Shown: one piece after another, positions 1 to 8,461 of the stretch | Layout: every line of letters starts with the position of its first letter | Position numbering within the stretch: the stretch's first letter is position 1 | Origin: a bacterium | GTDB lineage: Bacteria > SZUA-79 > Acidulodesulfobacterales > Acidulodesulfobacteraceae | Direction of reading: 5' to 3' | Assembly (NCBI GenBank): GCA_021828445.1 | Contig: JAJZJD010000020.1 | Span: 1 to 13,074, forward strand | Length of the DNA: 13,074 bases | Made by a program: the position numbers and the translations under genes | Notes under the pieces: generated by a model | Database searches by the model: none | Told to the model about the DNA's origin: nothing | The model's input: only the letters and a program-made list of their open reading frames with translations

Positions 1-2007
1 AGGGTCGTCCGTAATTATTCTATCAAAATTACCGTTATTGTCAAACTCATTTATTAGCATTTCGTTTTTCTGCGACGGAAAGTTTTTTTCTTCTATAAAT
101 TTTATCGCTTTTTTAATTTCGTCTTCGGATATATATGAACCGTGAATTCTTATGAGCCTTCCCTGTCCAGGCGGCATAAACAGCATATCTCCGTTTCCCA
201 GCAGTTCCTCGGCGCCGTTTGAATCTAATATTGTCCTTGAATCTACTTTCGACGAAACTAAAAAAGATATGCGCGAAGGCATATTTGCTTTAATAACGCC
301 CGTCACTACGTTTACGGAAGGTCTTTGCGTAGCTATAACCAAATGTATTCCGCATGCCCTTGCCATTTGCGAAAGCCTTATTATAGACGTTTCGACGTCC
401 TTTGGGCTGGTAAGCATCAAATCGCTTAACTCGTCTATTATCACGACCAAATAAGGCATAGGTTTTAAGCCCTGCTTCCTGTATTTATCGTTAAACTGCT
501 CTATATTTTTAACCTTTTCCGACTGCATTTTTTTGTATCTGGATTCCATTTCGGAAACAGCCCACTTTAATGCTACGCCCGCTTTTTTCGGGTCATAGAC
601 TATGTCGCTTATTAAATGCGGCAGATTTTCAAAAGGCGCCAGTTCTAATCTTTTAGGGTCTATCATTAAAAAATTAACCTCTTCGTGAGTTGCTTTAAAA
701 ATAAGGCTCATAACAAGCGTATTGATAAAAACGCTTTTTCCGGCGCCTGTTGCTCCGGCTATTAATAAATGCGGCGCTTTTGCTAAATCGAACACTATAT
801 TTTTCCCCGTTGTATCTTTTCCGAGTACTATAGTGAGCATAGATTTTGAATCCGTAAATTCTTTGGAATTGATAATTTCCGAAAACAATACGGTTTCCCT
901 TTTATTATTTGGAACTTCGATTCCTACCGCGGATTTCCCTTCTATTACTCCGGTAATCCTTACCGGTTTTGATTTCAGCGCCATAGTCAAATCTTCGGAA
1001 AGCGTCAAAATTCTTCCTATTTTAATACCGCTCGCCGGTTCAAATTCGTACATTGTTATTACCGGACCGGGGTTAATGCCGGTAACCTTTCCTTTAACTC
1101 CAAAATCCATAAGTTTTTTTTCAATAAGGGTTGCGTTTACAAGCAAAGACTGCTTGTCGGCTTTCTGCAAATCTTTTGCCGTTCCGTCCGCCTGCATTAA
1201 AGATATAGGCGGTATTTTTGAATCCCTGTCGCCTATAAAGTCGAAGGTTGCAGGTTTTTCTTCTATGCGTAAAGGCTGAACCGTTTCGGCCTTTTCTTCT
1301 TTTTTTTCTAAATCGCTTATAAGCTCTTCCCTTGCGCCTCCAAATAATTCTTTATTCATTACGAAACTTTTTTGTCTTTTTTTAAGCCCCTTTCTTTTTT
1401 CAAACTTTAATTTTATAGAATTAAAAAAAACGGATATTTTTAACCGTAAATTTTTAAAGTCGGAAAATTTAATTTTCTTGGAATTTATTTTATTATAATA
1501 TTCCGTGATACGCTTAAAGTCTATTTTCTTAAAAAAAATATAAAATGCCGACAAAAAAAGCAAGAATATAATTATTAAGGTACCCGCAAATCCGAAAAAT
1601 TTAAAAATAAAGCCGTAAATTCCTCTGCCTAAGAGTCCTCCTCCCGACATCATAAAGCCGTGATACGATATCTTCGGAAATAAGCGGTACAGCAGAATGG
1701 ATAAGGCTAATACGAAAAGCAATATTCCTGCGTAAAATCTTTTCGAAAGCGGTTTATTCAGTATTAAAACAAACCCGACAGACAAAATAAAAAGAATTAT
1801 TACGAAAGCGTTAAGTCCGAATAATTGAAGCAAAAAATTAGAAAGGACACCACCGAAGTAACCGCCCCAATTTGCTCTATGAACGGTCGAAATAGAATAG
1901 GAATTAAATGTTTGCTCGACTATATTATATGAATAAAGAGACAGCAGGGAATAAACGGAAAAAAAAATAATCAAAATTCCCCATATTATCTTTTTACGGC
2001 TCGGCAT
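1..2007 (-). CDS. ftsK: DNA translocase FtsK/SpoIIIE family (3' end beyond the window)
   Basis: Membrane-anchored, septum-located motor ATPase that pumps chromosomal DNA during cell division. The frame is open for 669 codons from ATG at 2007 to the window edge, so the protein is incomplete here. Four hydrophobic segments are visible at about residues 7-25, 54-83, 91-110 and 138-159, with the family-typical glycine-rich stretch (SGGGLLGRG) at 121-129. A charged linker follows to about 265, then the alpha domain from about 269. The motor domain has Walker A GATGAGKS (418-425), Walker B VVIIDEL with D525/E526, and downstream motifs ATQRPS and KVDSRTILD. The C-terminal gamma winged helix that reads orienting DNA sequences is not in view. 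The linker is short, as in short FtsK/SpoIIIE proteins rather than the long enterobacterial form. The start lies 1 bp after the serS stop, with a GGAAG 12 bases upstream, so the two genes are probably co-transcribed. Family assignment is very secure. Confidence 0.96.
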   Translation of the reverse strand, partial: MPSRKKIIWGILIIFFSVYSLLSLYSYNIVEQTFNSYSISTVHRANWGGYFGGVLSNFLLQLFGLNAFVIILFILSVGFVLILNKPLSKRFYAGILLFVLALSILLYRLFPKISYHGFMMSGGGLLGRGIYGFIFKFFGFAGTLIIIFLLFLSAFYIFFKKIDFKRITEYYNKINSKKIKFSDFKNLRLKISVFFNSIKLKFEKRKGLKKRQKSFVMNKELFGGAREELISDLEKKEEKAETVQPLRIEEKPATFDFIGDRDSKIPPISLMQADGTAKDLQKADKQSLLVNATLIEKKLMDFGVKGKVTGINPGPVITMYEFEPASGIKIGRILTLSEDLTMALKSKPVRITGVIEGKSAVGIEVPNNKRETVLFSEIINSKEFTDSKSMLTIVLGKDTTGKNIVFDLAKAPHLLIAGATGAGKSVFINTLVMSLIFKATHEEVNFLMIDPKRLELAPFENLPHLISDIVYDPKKAGVALKWAVSEMESRYKKMQSEKVKNIEQFNDKYRKQGLKPMPYLVVIIDELSDLMLTSPKDVETSIIRLSQMARACGIHLVIATQRPSVNVVTGVIKANMPSRISFLVSSKVDSRTILDSNGAEELLGNGDMLFMPPGQGRLIRIHGSYISEDEIKKAIKFIEEKNFPSQKNEMLINEFDNNGNFDRIITDDP

Positions 2008-2008
2008 A

Positions 2009-3274
2009 TTAAATAAATTCTTCCGTTCCAAAATAAGGCTTTAAAGCGCCGGGGATCTTTATATAACCGTCTTTAGTCTGGTAATTTTCTATTAAGGCTA
2101 TCATTACCCTTGGAAGCGCAAGTCCGGATCCGTTTAAAGTCGAAACGAATTCCGCTTTGGAGTTATTGTCTCTTTTAAATTTTATATTTGCGCGTCTTGC
2201 TTGAAAAGTGCCAAAATTAGAACATGAACTGACTTCGAGCCACTCGTTTATTCCAGGCGCGTAAACTTCTATATCGAATTTTTCTTTTGCGGTAAAACTT
2301 AAATCTCCCGTACATATCCTGATTAACCTGTGCGGCAGATCCAATCTGTTTAATATATCCTGCGCATCGGCAATTAAGCTAGATAATTCTTCTTTTGCGG
2401 TTTCCGGCGCAACAATTTTGACAAGCTCGACCTTGTCGAACTGATGGCCGCGCTTTATACCTTTGGTGTCCTTACCTGCCGAAAGCTGCTCTTTTCTAAA
2501 GCAAGCCGTATAAGCCGCATGTTTTATAGGAAGCTTATTCATGGGCAGTATTTCGTTCCTGTACATATTGGTAACGGGAACTTCTGCCGTCGGAACGAAC
2601 CACATTCCCGAATCATCGTCTTTGTAAAGATTTTCGGAAAATTTAGGAAGTTGTCCCGTTCCCGTGAGACATTCTTGGTTTACCATAAAAGGCGGGTAAA
2701 CTTCTTCGTATTCGTGATAATTTACGTGAGTATCGAGCATAAAGCCGATAAGCGCTCTTTGAAGTTTTGCAAAGCCCTTTTTCAATACGTAAAAACGGGT
2801 GCCGGAAATTTTAACTCCCCTTTCGAAGTCTATTAAATCTCTTTTTTCGCCGATATCGTAATGGGTTTTAGGTTCAAATTCAAATTTTTTCTTTTCGTTG
2901 AAATATGCTATAGGAATGTTTTCGGAATCGTCTTTTCCGACAGGGACTTCGGGATCTGGAATATTAGGCACGTTAAGCATAAGCGAATTGAGTCTTTCTT
3001 CTAATTCGCCCAGTTCGTCTTCCTGAACTTTAATAAGTTCGTTTATCTTTTTTACCTCTTCTTTTTTCGCCGAAATCGTTTCGGCGTTTTTTTCCGATGC
3101 TATCTCCTTGGAAAGCGTTTTTCTTATGTTCCTTAAATTTTCCGAATCGAATAAAAGTTTCCTTTTAGCTTCGTCTAATTCAAAAATTTCATCTATAGGA
3201 ACGGAAACGAAAAGTTTTTCCATCTCATTTTTGACGTATTCTTTCTGTTCCCTTATAAGTTTGATATCTATCAT
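2009..3274 (-). CDS. serS: Seryl-tRNA synthetase
   Basis: Cytoplasmic class II aminoacyl-tRNA synthetase that charges tRNA-Ser (and tRNA-Sec where present) with serine. At 421 aa it has the normal family length. The N-terminal ~100 residues form the expected charged antiparallel coiled-coil arm that grips the long variable arm of the tRNA. The catalytic core shows TAEVPVT (229-235), motif 2 with FRKE (259-262) and a following GHQFDKVE (276-283), EVSSCSNFGTFQARR (347-361), and motif 3 NGSGLALPR (381-389). All are intact. The ATG start gives the classic N-terminus MIDIKLIR. It lacks a clear Shine-Dalgarno, having only AGAAT-like purines upstream. The gene sits 69 bp after atpC and 1 bp before ftsK. 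The AT-rich gap upstream may carry its own promoter. Confidence 0.97.
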   Translation of the reverse strand: MIDIKLIREQKEYVKNEMEKLFVSVPIDEIFELDEAKRKLLFDSENLRNIRKTLSKEIASEKNAETISAKKEEVKKINELIKVQEDELGELEERLNSLMLNVPNIPDPEVPVGKDDSENIPIAYFNEKKKFEFEPKTHYDIGEKRDLIDFERGVKISGTRFYVLKKGFAKLQRALIGFMLDTHVNYHEYEEVYPPFMVNQECLTGTGQLPKFSENLYKDDDSGMWFVPTAEVPVTNMYRNEILPMNKLPIKHAAYTACFRKEQLSAGKDTKGIKRGHQFDKVELVKIVAPETAKEELSSLIADAQDILNRLDLPHRLIRICTGDLSFTAKEKFDIEVYAPGINEWLEVSSCSNFGTFQARRANIKFKRDNNSKAEFVSTLNGSGLALPRVMIALIENYQTKDGYIKIPGALKPYFGTEEFI

Positions 3275-3314
3275 ATTTTATTCTATTTTTCGGATTAACT
3301 ATTTTTATTTTTAT

Positions 3315-3343
3315 ATATTAATATTTTTAAATCAAAATATCAA
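3315..3343 (-). promoter_or_regulatory. Candidate promoter for serS-ftsK
   Basis: In the atpC-serS gap the minus strand reads TTGATA (3343-3338), a 17-base spacer, then TAATAT (3320-3315). This would start transcripts about 35 bases upstream of the serS ATG. The -35 matches the consensus at 5 of 6 positions and the -10 at 4 of 6. The gap is nearly all A/T, so chance matches are likely. No terminator hairpin was seen in the gap, so read-through from the atp genes is also possible. Confidence 0.3.
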
Positions 3344-3586
3344 TTAAGAATCTAATAAAATATTTACGTTATCGTTGCTTACTTCCGCTAATCCGCCGCT
3401 TAAAACTTCTATTTCTTTAATAGTGCCGTCGATTTTATATTTTATAGAGCCTGTAATCAAATAAGATATAAAATTAACGTGCTTAGGCATAACCCCTTCT
3501 ATGCCGGACTGCGCGGGAAGTTCGCAAAAATCCGTTTCTCCTTCAAAAATCAGCTTTTTTTTATCCGCTATTTTTAATTTTAACAC
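3344..3586 (-). CDS. atpC: ATP synthase F1 epsilon subunit, short form
   Basis: Subunit of the F1 central stalk that joins gamma to the c-ring. The 80-residue product corresponds to the N-terminal beta-sandwich domain only, including the family-typical segment PAQSGIEGVMPKHVNFISYL (about 24-43) and the following GSIKYKIDG. The usual epsilon is about 130-140 aa and ends in a two-helix C-terminal domain that can inhibit ATP hydrolysis; that domain is absent. Only 69 bp separate the stop from serS, so no displaced C-terminal piece can be hidden there. Short epsilons are known in some lineages, so this is probably native. The start is GTG at 3586. It is the only workable start, because the atpD stop lies in the same frame one codon upstream. 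An AGG near the end of atpD is the only Shine-Dalgarno-like element. Confidence 0.9.
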   Translation of the reverse strand: MLKLKIADKKKLIFEGETDFCELPAQSGIEGVMPKHVNFISYLITGSIKYKIDGTIKEIEVLSGGLAEVSNDNVNILLDS

Positions 3587-3589
3587 GGT

Positions 3590-4996
3590 TTATTTACCTA
3601 ATTCCTTAGCTTTTTCTATTACTTCGTCTATCGTGCCGGCCATATAAAAAGCCTGTTCAGGCAATTCGTCGTGTTTGCCGTCTAAAATTTCTTTAAAACC
3701 GCGTATCGTTTCTTTTAAAGGCACGTATCTTCCGGGAAAACCAGTAAAAACTTCCGCCACGAAAAACGGCTGGGAAAGAAATCTCTGTATTCTTCTTGCC
3801 CTGTTGACTATCAGTTTATCTTCTTCCGAAAGCTCGTCCATCCCTAAAATCGCTATTATATCCTGAAGTTCTTTATATTTCTGAAGAACGGACTGGACTC
3901 TTCTTGCGATAGAATAGTGCTCTTCGCCGATAATATTTGCGTCCAACGCTCTCGACGTAGAATCTAGCGGATCTACTGCCGGATAAATACCGAGATCGAC
4001 TATCTGCCTCGAAAGAACCGTAGTTGCGTCTAAATGCGCAAATGTAGTAGCCGGGGCAGGATCGGTTAAATCGTCCGCAGGAACGTAAACCGCCTGAACG
4101 GAAGTAATAGAACCTTTCTTTGTGCTCGTTATTCTTTCCTGAAGTTCGCCCATATCAGTCGCGAGAGTAGGCTGGTAACCGACGGCTGAAGGTATTCTTC
4201 CGAGAAGCGCGCTTATTTCCGAATTTGCCTGCGCAAACCTGAATATATTATCTATAAAAACTAATACGTCCTGTCGTTCTTCATCTCTGAAATATTCCGC
4301 CATGGTAAGAGCGGACAGCGCAACCCTGGCTCTTGCTCCGGGCGGTTCGTTCATCTGTCCGTAAACTAATACCGCTTTATCCAAAACTTTCGATTCTTTC
4401 ATCTCAGTCCACAGATCGGTTCCTTCTCTCGTTCTTTCTCCTACGCCGGCAAATACCGAAAAACCGCCGTGTTCTATAGCGATATTATGAATAAGCTCCA
4501 TAACCAAAACAGTTTTGCCGACCCCTGCGCCTCCGAAAAGCCCAGCTTTGCCGCCTTTTAAGTACGGCTCCAGCAGGTCTATTATTTTAATGCCTGTTTC
4601 TAGTATTTCGACGTTAGTCGATTGTTCTTCAAAAGTCGGCGCCGGTCTGTGGATAGGAAGTCTTGATTTAAAATGAACTTCCGGCAGTTCGTCGACAGGT
4701 TCTCCTATTACGTTAAATATTCTGCCCAGCACTTCTCTGCCTACAGGAACGGTTATCTTGTTTCCGGAATCGGTTACTTTTATTCCGCGCGACAAACCGT
4801 CCGTAGAGTCTAAAGCTATGCACCTTACGGTATCTTCGCCAAGATGCTGCGTTACCTCCAGAACTAAATTGTTTTCTTTATCGTTTATAGCCGGATTAGT
4901 TAAATACAGAGCATTGAAAATAGACGGCAGTTTTTTATTTTCAAATTTAACGTCTATAACCGGACCTACTACCTGAGCGATATAGCCTTCGTTCAT
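3590..4996 (-). CDS. atpD: ATP synthase F1 beta subunit
   Basis: Catalytic subunit of F1, where ATP is made or hydrolysed at three alpha/beta interfaces in the cytoplasm. At 468 aa it has normal length. Visible motifs are the P-loop GGAGVGKT (155-162, K161), GERTREG (186-192) with the catalytic glutamate E187, Walker B VLVFIDN (244-250, D249), the conserved segment around SALLGRIPSAVGYQPTLATD, and the DELSEED loop near the C-terminus that touches gamma during rotation. All expected catalytic residues are present. The ATG at 4996 is preceded by a strong AGGAGA Shine-Dalgarno about 8 bases upstream, the best ribosome site in the atp cluster. That fits the need for more beta than gamma (3:1). 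It lies 34 bp after atpG and 3 bp before atpC. Confidence 0.98.
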   Translation of the reverse strand: MNEGYIAQVVGPVIDVKFENKKLPSIFNALYLTNPAINDKENNLVLEVTQHLGEDTVRCIALDSTDGLSRGIKVTDSGNKITVPVGREVLGRIFNVIGEPVDELPEVHFKSRLPIHRPAPTFEEQSTNVEILETGIKIIDLLEPYLKGGKAGLFGGAGVGKTVLVMELIHNIAIEHGGFSVFAGVGERTREGTDLWTEMKESKVLDKAVLVYGQMNEPPGARARVALSALTMAEYFRDEERQDVLVFIDNIFRFAQANSEISALLGRIPSAVGYQPTLATDMGELQERITSTKKGSITSVQAVYVPADDLTDPAPATTFAHLDATTVLSRQIVDLGIYPAVDPLDSTSRALDANIIGEEHYSIARRVQSVLQKYKELQDIIAILGMDELSEEDKLIVNRARRIQRFLSQPFFVAEVFTGFPGRYVPLKETIRGFKEILDGKHDELPEQAFYMAGTIDEVIEKAKELGK

Positions 4997-5030
4997 TTAT
5001 AAACTCTCCTGATACTTTAAAAATTAAAAT

Positions 5031-5921
5031 TTATTTTACCGCGTTAACTCCGTTTATAATATCTAAAATTTCTAGCGTAACCGCCGTCTGCCTTGCTTTG
5101 TTATAAGCTGCCGTCAGTTTATTTATCAATTTTCCAGCATTCCTGGTAGCATTATCCATTGCGTTCATTCTCGAAGCCTGCTCGCCGGCAAAAGATTCCA
5201 AAATTTTATAATAAATTTTGGTCCGAAAATAATTATTAAAAATCGTATCGATTATTTCGTTTTCGTAAGCGGTCGTTTCTTCTATCAAATAGCCGCCGCT
5301 TTTACCCGACACGCTATTGTCTGAAGGCTTTATAGGCAGAAGTTTTTCAGAATATGCTCTTTGCTGAAGAGTGGAAATATAATGATTAGATATTATATAA
5401 ACGTCGTCTATCACATTGTTTTTAAAATCTCTTATAAAGGTATCGCATAAAAGCCCTGCGGTATTTAATATTGAATCGCCGTCCGAATAAAGCATTCCGA
5501 AAGCGATATCGTAATTGTTTTTTTTAAAAAAATCATAAGCTTTTTTACCAAGAACGTATATTTTTATTTTATCTTCATCTAATCCATTGCTTTTAATTTC
5601 TTCGTTAAAAAGTTTAAACAGATTTATATTGAAAGAACCGCAAAGACCTCTGTCTGTTGAAATTATCACTATTCCTATATTTCCGCCGGTTTTTCTGTCT
5701 TTTCCGTCATTCTTTCCGTAAAAAGGATGCAGATGCAGCACGCTGTTATTCTTAATATTATCCATAATGCCGTCGTAAACTGAAGCATAAGCTTTATATT
5801 CATTCATAGCCGCCTGATTTTTTTTAAACTTTGACCCGGCAACCATTTTCATAGCTTTGGTAATCTGTCTCGTATTTTTAATACTTGAGATTTTTCTTTT
5901 TATGGATTTTAAATTAGGCAT
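5031..5921 (-). CDS. atpG: ATP synthase F1 gamma subunit
   Basis: Rotating central shaft of F1. The 296-aa length is normal. The N-terminal helix carries the family signature (KRKISSIKNTRQITKAMKMVA, about residues 8-28). The C-terminal helix carries the other half of the coiled coil (ASRMNAMDNATRNAGKLI, then TAAYNKARQ, then ITKE-like LEILDIINGVNAV). The middle part is the Rossmann-like domain, with STDRGLCGSFN around residue 90. The gene begins 6 bp after the atpA stop, with only a weak purine stretch (GAAGA) as ribosome site, which suggests translational coupling to atpA. A T8A7 tract (plus strand, 5518-5525 and 5526-5532) encodes FFKKN; the frame is intact across it. Confidence 0.97.
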   Translation of the reverse strand: MPNLKSIKRKISSIKNTRQITKAMKMVAGSKFKKNQAAMNEYKAYASVYDGIMDNIKNNSVLHLHPFYGKNDGKDRKTGGNIGIVIISTDRGLCGSFNINLFKLFNEEIKSNGLDEDKIKIYVLGKKAYDFFKKNNYDIAFGMLYSDGDSILNTAGLLCDTFIRDFKNNVIDDVYIISNHYISTLQQRAYSEKLLPIKPSDNSVSGKSGGYLIEETTAYENEIIDTIFNNYFRTKIYYKILESFAGEQASRMNAMDNATRNAGKLINKLTAAYNKARQTAVTLEILDIINGVNAVK

Positions 5922-5927
5922 AAATTA

Positions 5928-7439
5928 TCAGTCTTCTACGAATATTTTTTTAAAATTATCCAATGCCGTTAAAATCTTTGTTTTAAGCGCATCGTCTATA
6001 GATTTTTTTTCTCTGATATCCGAATAGATTTCAGGAGAGTTATTTTCTATATAGTAAAAGAGTTCTTCTTCATATTTTTTTATAGACGCAAGTTTATACT
6101 CCTGAAGATAGCCGCTGTTTGCCGCAAACAGTATAACTACTTCTTTTTCAACCGGCATAGGACTGTATTGCGGCTGTTTAAGAAGCTCGGACATCATTCT
6201 GCCCCGCGCAAGCATTTCCTGCGTAGTTTTATCGAGGTCCGCTCCGAACTGCGAAAACGCCGCAAGCTCCCTGTATTGAGCAAGCGAAAGCCTTAAGCCT
6301 CCGGAAACCTGTTTCATAGCTTTAATCTGAGCATCTCCGCCGACTCTCGAAACAGAAAGTCCGGCATTGACGGCTGGTCTGGTTCCCGCATAAAACAGGT
6401 CGGTTTCTAAAAAGATCTGCCCGTCCGTAATAGATATAACGTTGGTGGGAATATACGCCGACACATCTCCCGCCTGCGTTTCTATTATAGGCAAAGCAGT
6501 AAGCGATCCTCCGCCGTGAGCCTGATTTAATTTTGCCGCTCTTTCAAGAAGTCTTGAATGCAGATAAAAAACGTCGCCTGGATATGCTTCCCTTCCTGGC
6601 GGTCTCCTTAAGAGCAGAGAAAGTTCTCTGTATGCTACGGCATGTTTGGATAAATCGTCGTAAATTATCAAACAGTGCATACCGTTGTCTCTAAAATATT
6701 CGCCCATAGTGGCTCCGGTATAAGGGGCAAAATATTGCAGTGCCGCCGGATCGCTCGCGTTAGCGGCAATTATGGCGGTATATTCCATTGCGCCGGAACT
6801 CATAAGCCGGTCGTAAATAAATGAAATGCTCGACTGTTTCTGTCCTATACCGACGTATATACAGTAAACTCCGGAATCTTTCTGATTTAATATAGTGTCG
6901 ATTGCTATAGCGGTCTTACCGGTCTGCCGGTCTCCTATGATAAGCTCCCTCTGCCCTTTACCGATAGGTATTAAAGAGTCTATAACTTTTATGCCCGTAT
7001 ATAAAGGTTCGTTAACTTTATGCCTTTGAACTATTCCGGGAGCTTTTCTTTCTATGTTGTAATATTTTTCAGCTTCAACTGGGCTCTTTCCGTCTATAGG
7101 TCTTCCCAGTCCGTCTAAAACTCTGCCTATAACCCCCTTGCCTACAGGGACCTCGGCAATTTTTCCGGTTCTTTTTACTGTATCCCCTTCTTTTACCAAA
7201 AATTCTTCGCCGAGAACGATAACGCCGGCATTATCTTCTTCCAGATTTAAAACATATCCGTAAACGTCGGGAGTAAATTCAAGCATTTCCCCTATAACCG
7301 CATTTTTAATGCCGTATATTCTCGCAACACCGTCTCCGACTGATAAAACCACGCCTACTTCGCTGATATCTATGCTTTTAGTATAAGACTCTATTTTGCT
7401 TTTTATAATATCGGTAATTTCCGAAGGCTTAATTGCCAT
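5928..7439 (-). CDS. atpA: ATP synthase F1 alpha subunit
   Basis: Regulatory nucleotide-binding subunit of F1 that alternates with beta in the hexamer. At 503 aa it has typical length. It has the P-loop GDRQTGKT (169-176, K175), the Walker B-like segment CLIIYDD (256-262), the signature ALPIIETQAGDVSAYIPTNV (315-334), and the arginine finger in SVSRVGG (R365) that completes the beta active site. The N-terminal helix binds the delta subunit. The start codon ATG overlaps the end of atpH by 11 bp, with AAGGAG 9 bases upstream, inside the atpH coding region. Confidence 0.98.
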   Translation of the reverse strand: MAIKPSEITDIIKSKIESYTKSIDISEVGVVLSVGDGVARIYGIKNAVIGEMLEFTPDVYGYVLNLEEDNAGVIVLGEEFLVKEGDTVKRTGKIAEVPVGKGVIGRVLDGLGRPIDGKSPVEAEKYYNIERKAPGIVQRHKVNEPLYTGIKVIDSLIPIGKGQRELIIGDRQTGKTAIAIDTILNQKDSGVYCIYVGIGQKQSSISFIYDRLMSSGAMEYTAIIAANASDPAALQYFAPYTGATMGEYFRDNGMHCLIIYDDLSKHAVAYRELSLLLRRPPGREAYPGDVFYLHSRLLERAAKLNQAHGGGSLTALPIIETQAGDVSAYIPTNVISITDGQIFLETDLFYAGTRPAVNAGLSVSRVGGDAQIKAMKQVSGGLRLSLAQYRELAAFSQFGADLDKTTQEMLARGRMMSELLKQPQYSPMPVEKEVVILFAANSGYLQEYKLASIKKYEEELFYYIENNSPEIYSDIREKKSIDDALKTKILTALDNFKKIFVED

Positions 7440-7989
7440 TAATAAATGCTCCTTGCTTTAAGTATTTATGAAAATTATCTAAACGGGTTTTTATGCTTGA
7501 ATCGTATAAAACGTTATCTATATTTATAATATAACCGCCTAAGATATTTTCGTCTATTTCGGACTTAATAGATACGGTTTTTTTCATGGCTTTTTCCGTC
7601 ATCTCGATTAGTTTGCTTTTTTCTTCGGGTTTTAATTCTTTTGCGGAAATAACTTTAACTTTCAATACATTATTGCTGTTATCGCGCAGATTTGAATATT
7701 CGGTAAAAATTTTAGGAAGATAACCTATTCTTTCCTGTTCTATTAATAAATGAAGAAAATTTATAAAATATTCGTTAAAAAAAAGTTCTTTGCCAAGTAA
7801 TTCTATGACTTCAAATCTTTCCTGCTTATCTATGAATGTTTGCGAAATAAATTCTTTAAGGCATAGCTTTTCGTAACAGAAATTAATAAATTTATTGAAG
7901 TCGTTAAAAATTTCATCGACTATCCGAAAATTTGCGGCTACGCTAAACAGAGCCGAACCATAGCGCTTACTTATTTGACTGTCCTGCAA
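7429..7989 (-). CDS. atpH: ATP synthase F1 delta subunit
   Basis: Delta (OSCP-like) subunit that caps F1 and attaches the peripheral stalk to the alpha subunits. The 186-aa length is normal. The N-terminus has the family hallmark RYGSALF (about 9-15). The C-terminus has the conserved sequence ENILGGYIINIDNVLYDSSI, followed by a final helix. The start is TTG at 7989. It is the only start that leaves the usual few residues before the RYG motif, and AGAGG (8000-7996) lies 6 bases upstream of it. The gene overlaps the end of atpF by 23 bp and atpA by 11 bp, indicating tight translational coupling. Confidence 0.95.
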   Translation of the reverse strand: MQDSQISKRYGSALFSVAANFRIVDEIFNDFNKFINFCYEKLCLKEFISQTFIDKQERFEVIELLGKELFFNEYFINFLHLLIEQERIGYLPKIFTEYSNLRDNSNNVLKVKVISAKELKPEEKSKLIEMTEKAMKKTVSIKSEIDENILGGYIINIDNVLYDSSIKTRLDNFHKYLKQGAFINGN

Positions 7990-8461
7990 ATCCTTCCTCT
8001 TGTGCTTTAAGAAAATTTTCGTTTAATTTGTTATCGCTGTCTGATTCTATCTCTTTTTTTATCTTTTCGTTTGCGGTTTGAAACGACTTGCCTATCATTT
8101 CTTCCAAAAGCTTTTTCCTGTGATTGTCTATTTCGGCTTTTGCATGTTCCAAATAAGCATTGACGATTTTATCGGAGGTCATTTCGGCGTTTTTAATAAT
8201 CAATTTTTTTTCCGCCGTTGCTTCTTTTATTGCGTCTTCTCTAATTTCGCGCATCTCTTTTCTTGCTTTCTCAAGTTCGGCTTTAGCCTCTTGATATATC
8301 TCTTTTGCCTTATTTTCATATTCTCTTGCTTTTTCAAGATGAGATTCTAAGTCGTGCCGCCTGCCGCCTAAGAAAGTTATACCGTATTTAATATAAATAT
8401 AAGCTATTCCTATTGCAAGTATAATCGTATCGAATATTCGCCAAAAGATTTCCATATTCAT
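7967..8461 (-). CDS. atpF: ATP synthase F0 b subunit
   Basis: Peripheral-stalk subunit. A single membrane helix at about residues 6-27 (IFWRIFDTIILAIGIAYIYI) is followed by a long, highly charged helix rich in Lys, Glu and Ala, which forms the stator coiled coil. Length 164 aa. It forms a pair with the preceding b' gene, so the stator is probably a b/b' heterodimer. The ATG at 8461 overlaps the stop of the upstream gene as ATGA, which supports this start over the in-frame ATG two codons later. Sequence conservation in b subunits is low; the call rests on topology, composition and position. Confidence 0.92.
   Translation of the reverse strand: MNMEIFWRIFDTIILAIGIAYIYIKYGITFLGGRRHDLESHLEKAREYENKAKEIYQEAKAELEKARKEMREIREDAIKEATAEKKLIIKNAEMTSDKIVNAYLEHAKAEIDNHRKKLLEEMIGKSFQTANEKIKKEIESDSDNKLNENFLKAQEEGFAGQSNK

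Noticed and set aside
722..1279. 185-codon plus-strand open frame
   Set aside because: It lies wholly antisense to ftsK, over the motor domain. The translation has no recognisable motif and is explained as a shadow of the minus-strand gene.
2444..2836. 130-codon plus-strand open frame
   Set aside because: Antisense to the serS catalytic core, which is clearly intact; the composition is typical of a shadow frame.
4648..4656. Near DnaA-box sequence (TGTGGATAG)
   Set aside because: It is a single copy with a mismatch, located inside atpD, and has no cluster around it.
5518..5532. Identical T8A7 tract also present in parA at 10284-10298
   Set aside because: Both encode FFKKN in frame within intact proteins. 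They could promote slippage, but nothing shows programmed frameshifting.
8078..8350. Plus-strand frame rich in Phe and Cys that looks like a membrane protein
   Set aside because: It is the reverse strand of the Glu/Lys-rich b-subunit helix. Glu and Lys codons read as Phe/Leu/Ser on the other strand, which explains the hydrophobic look.
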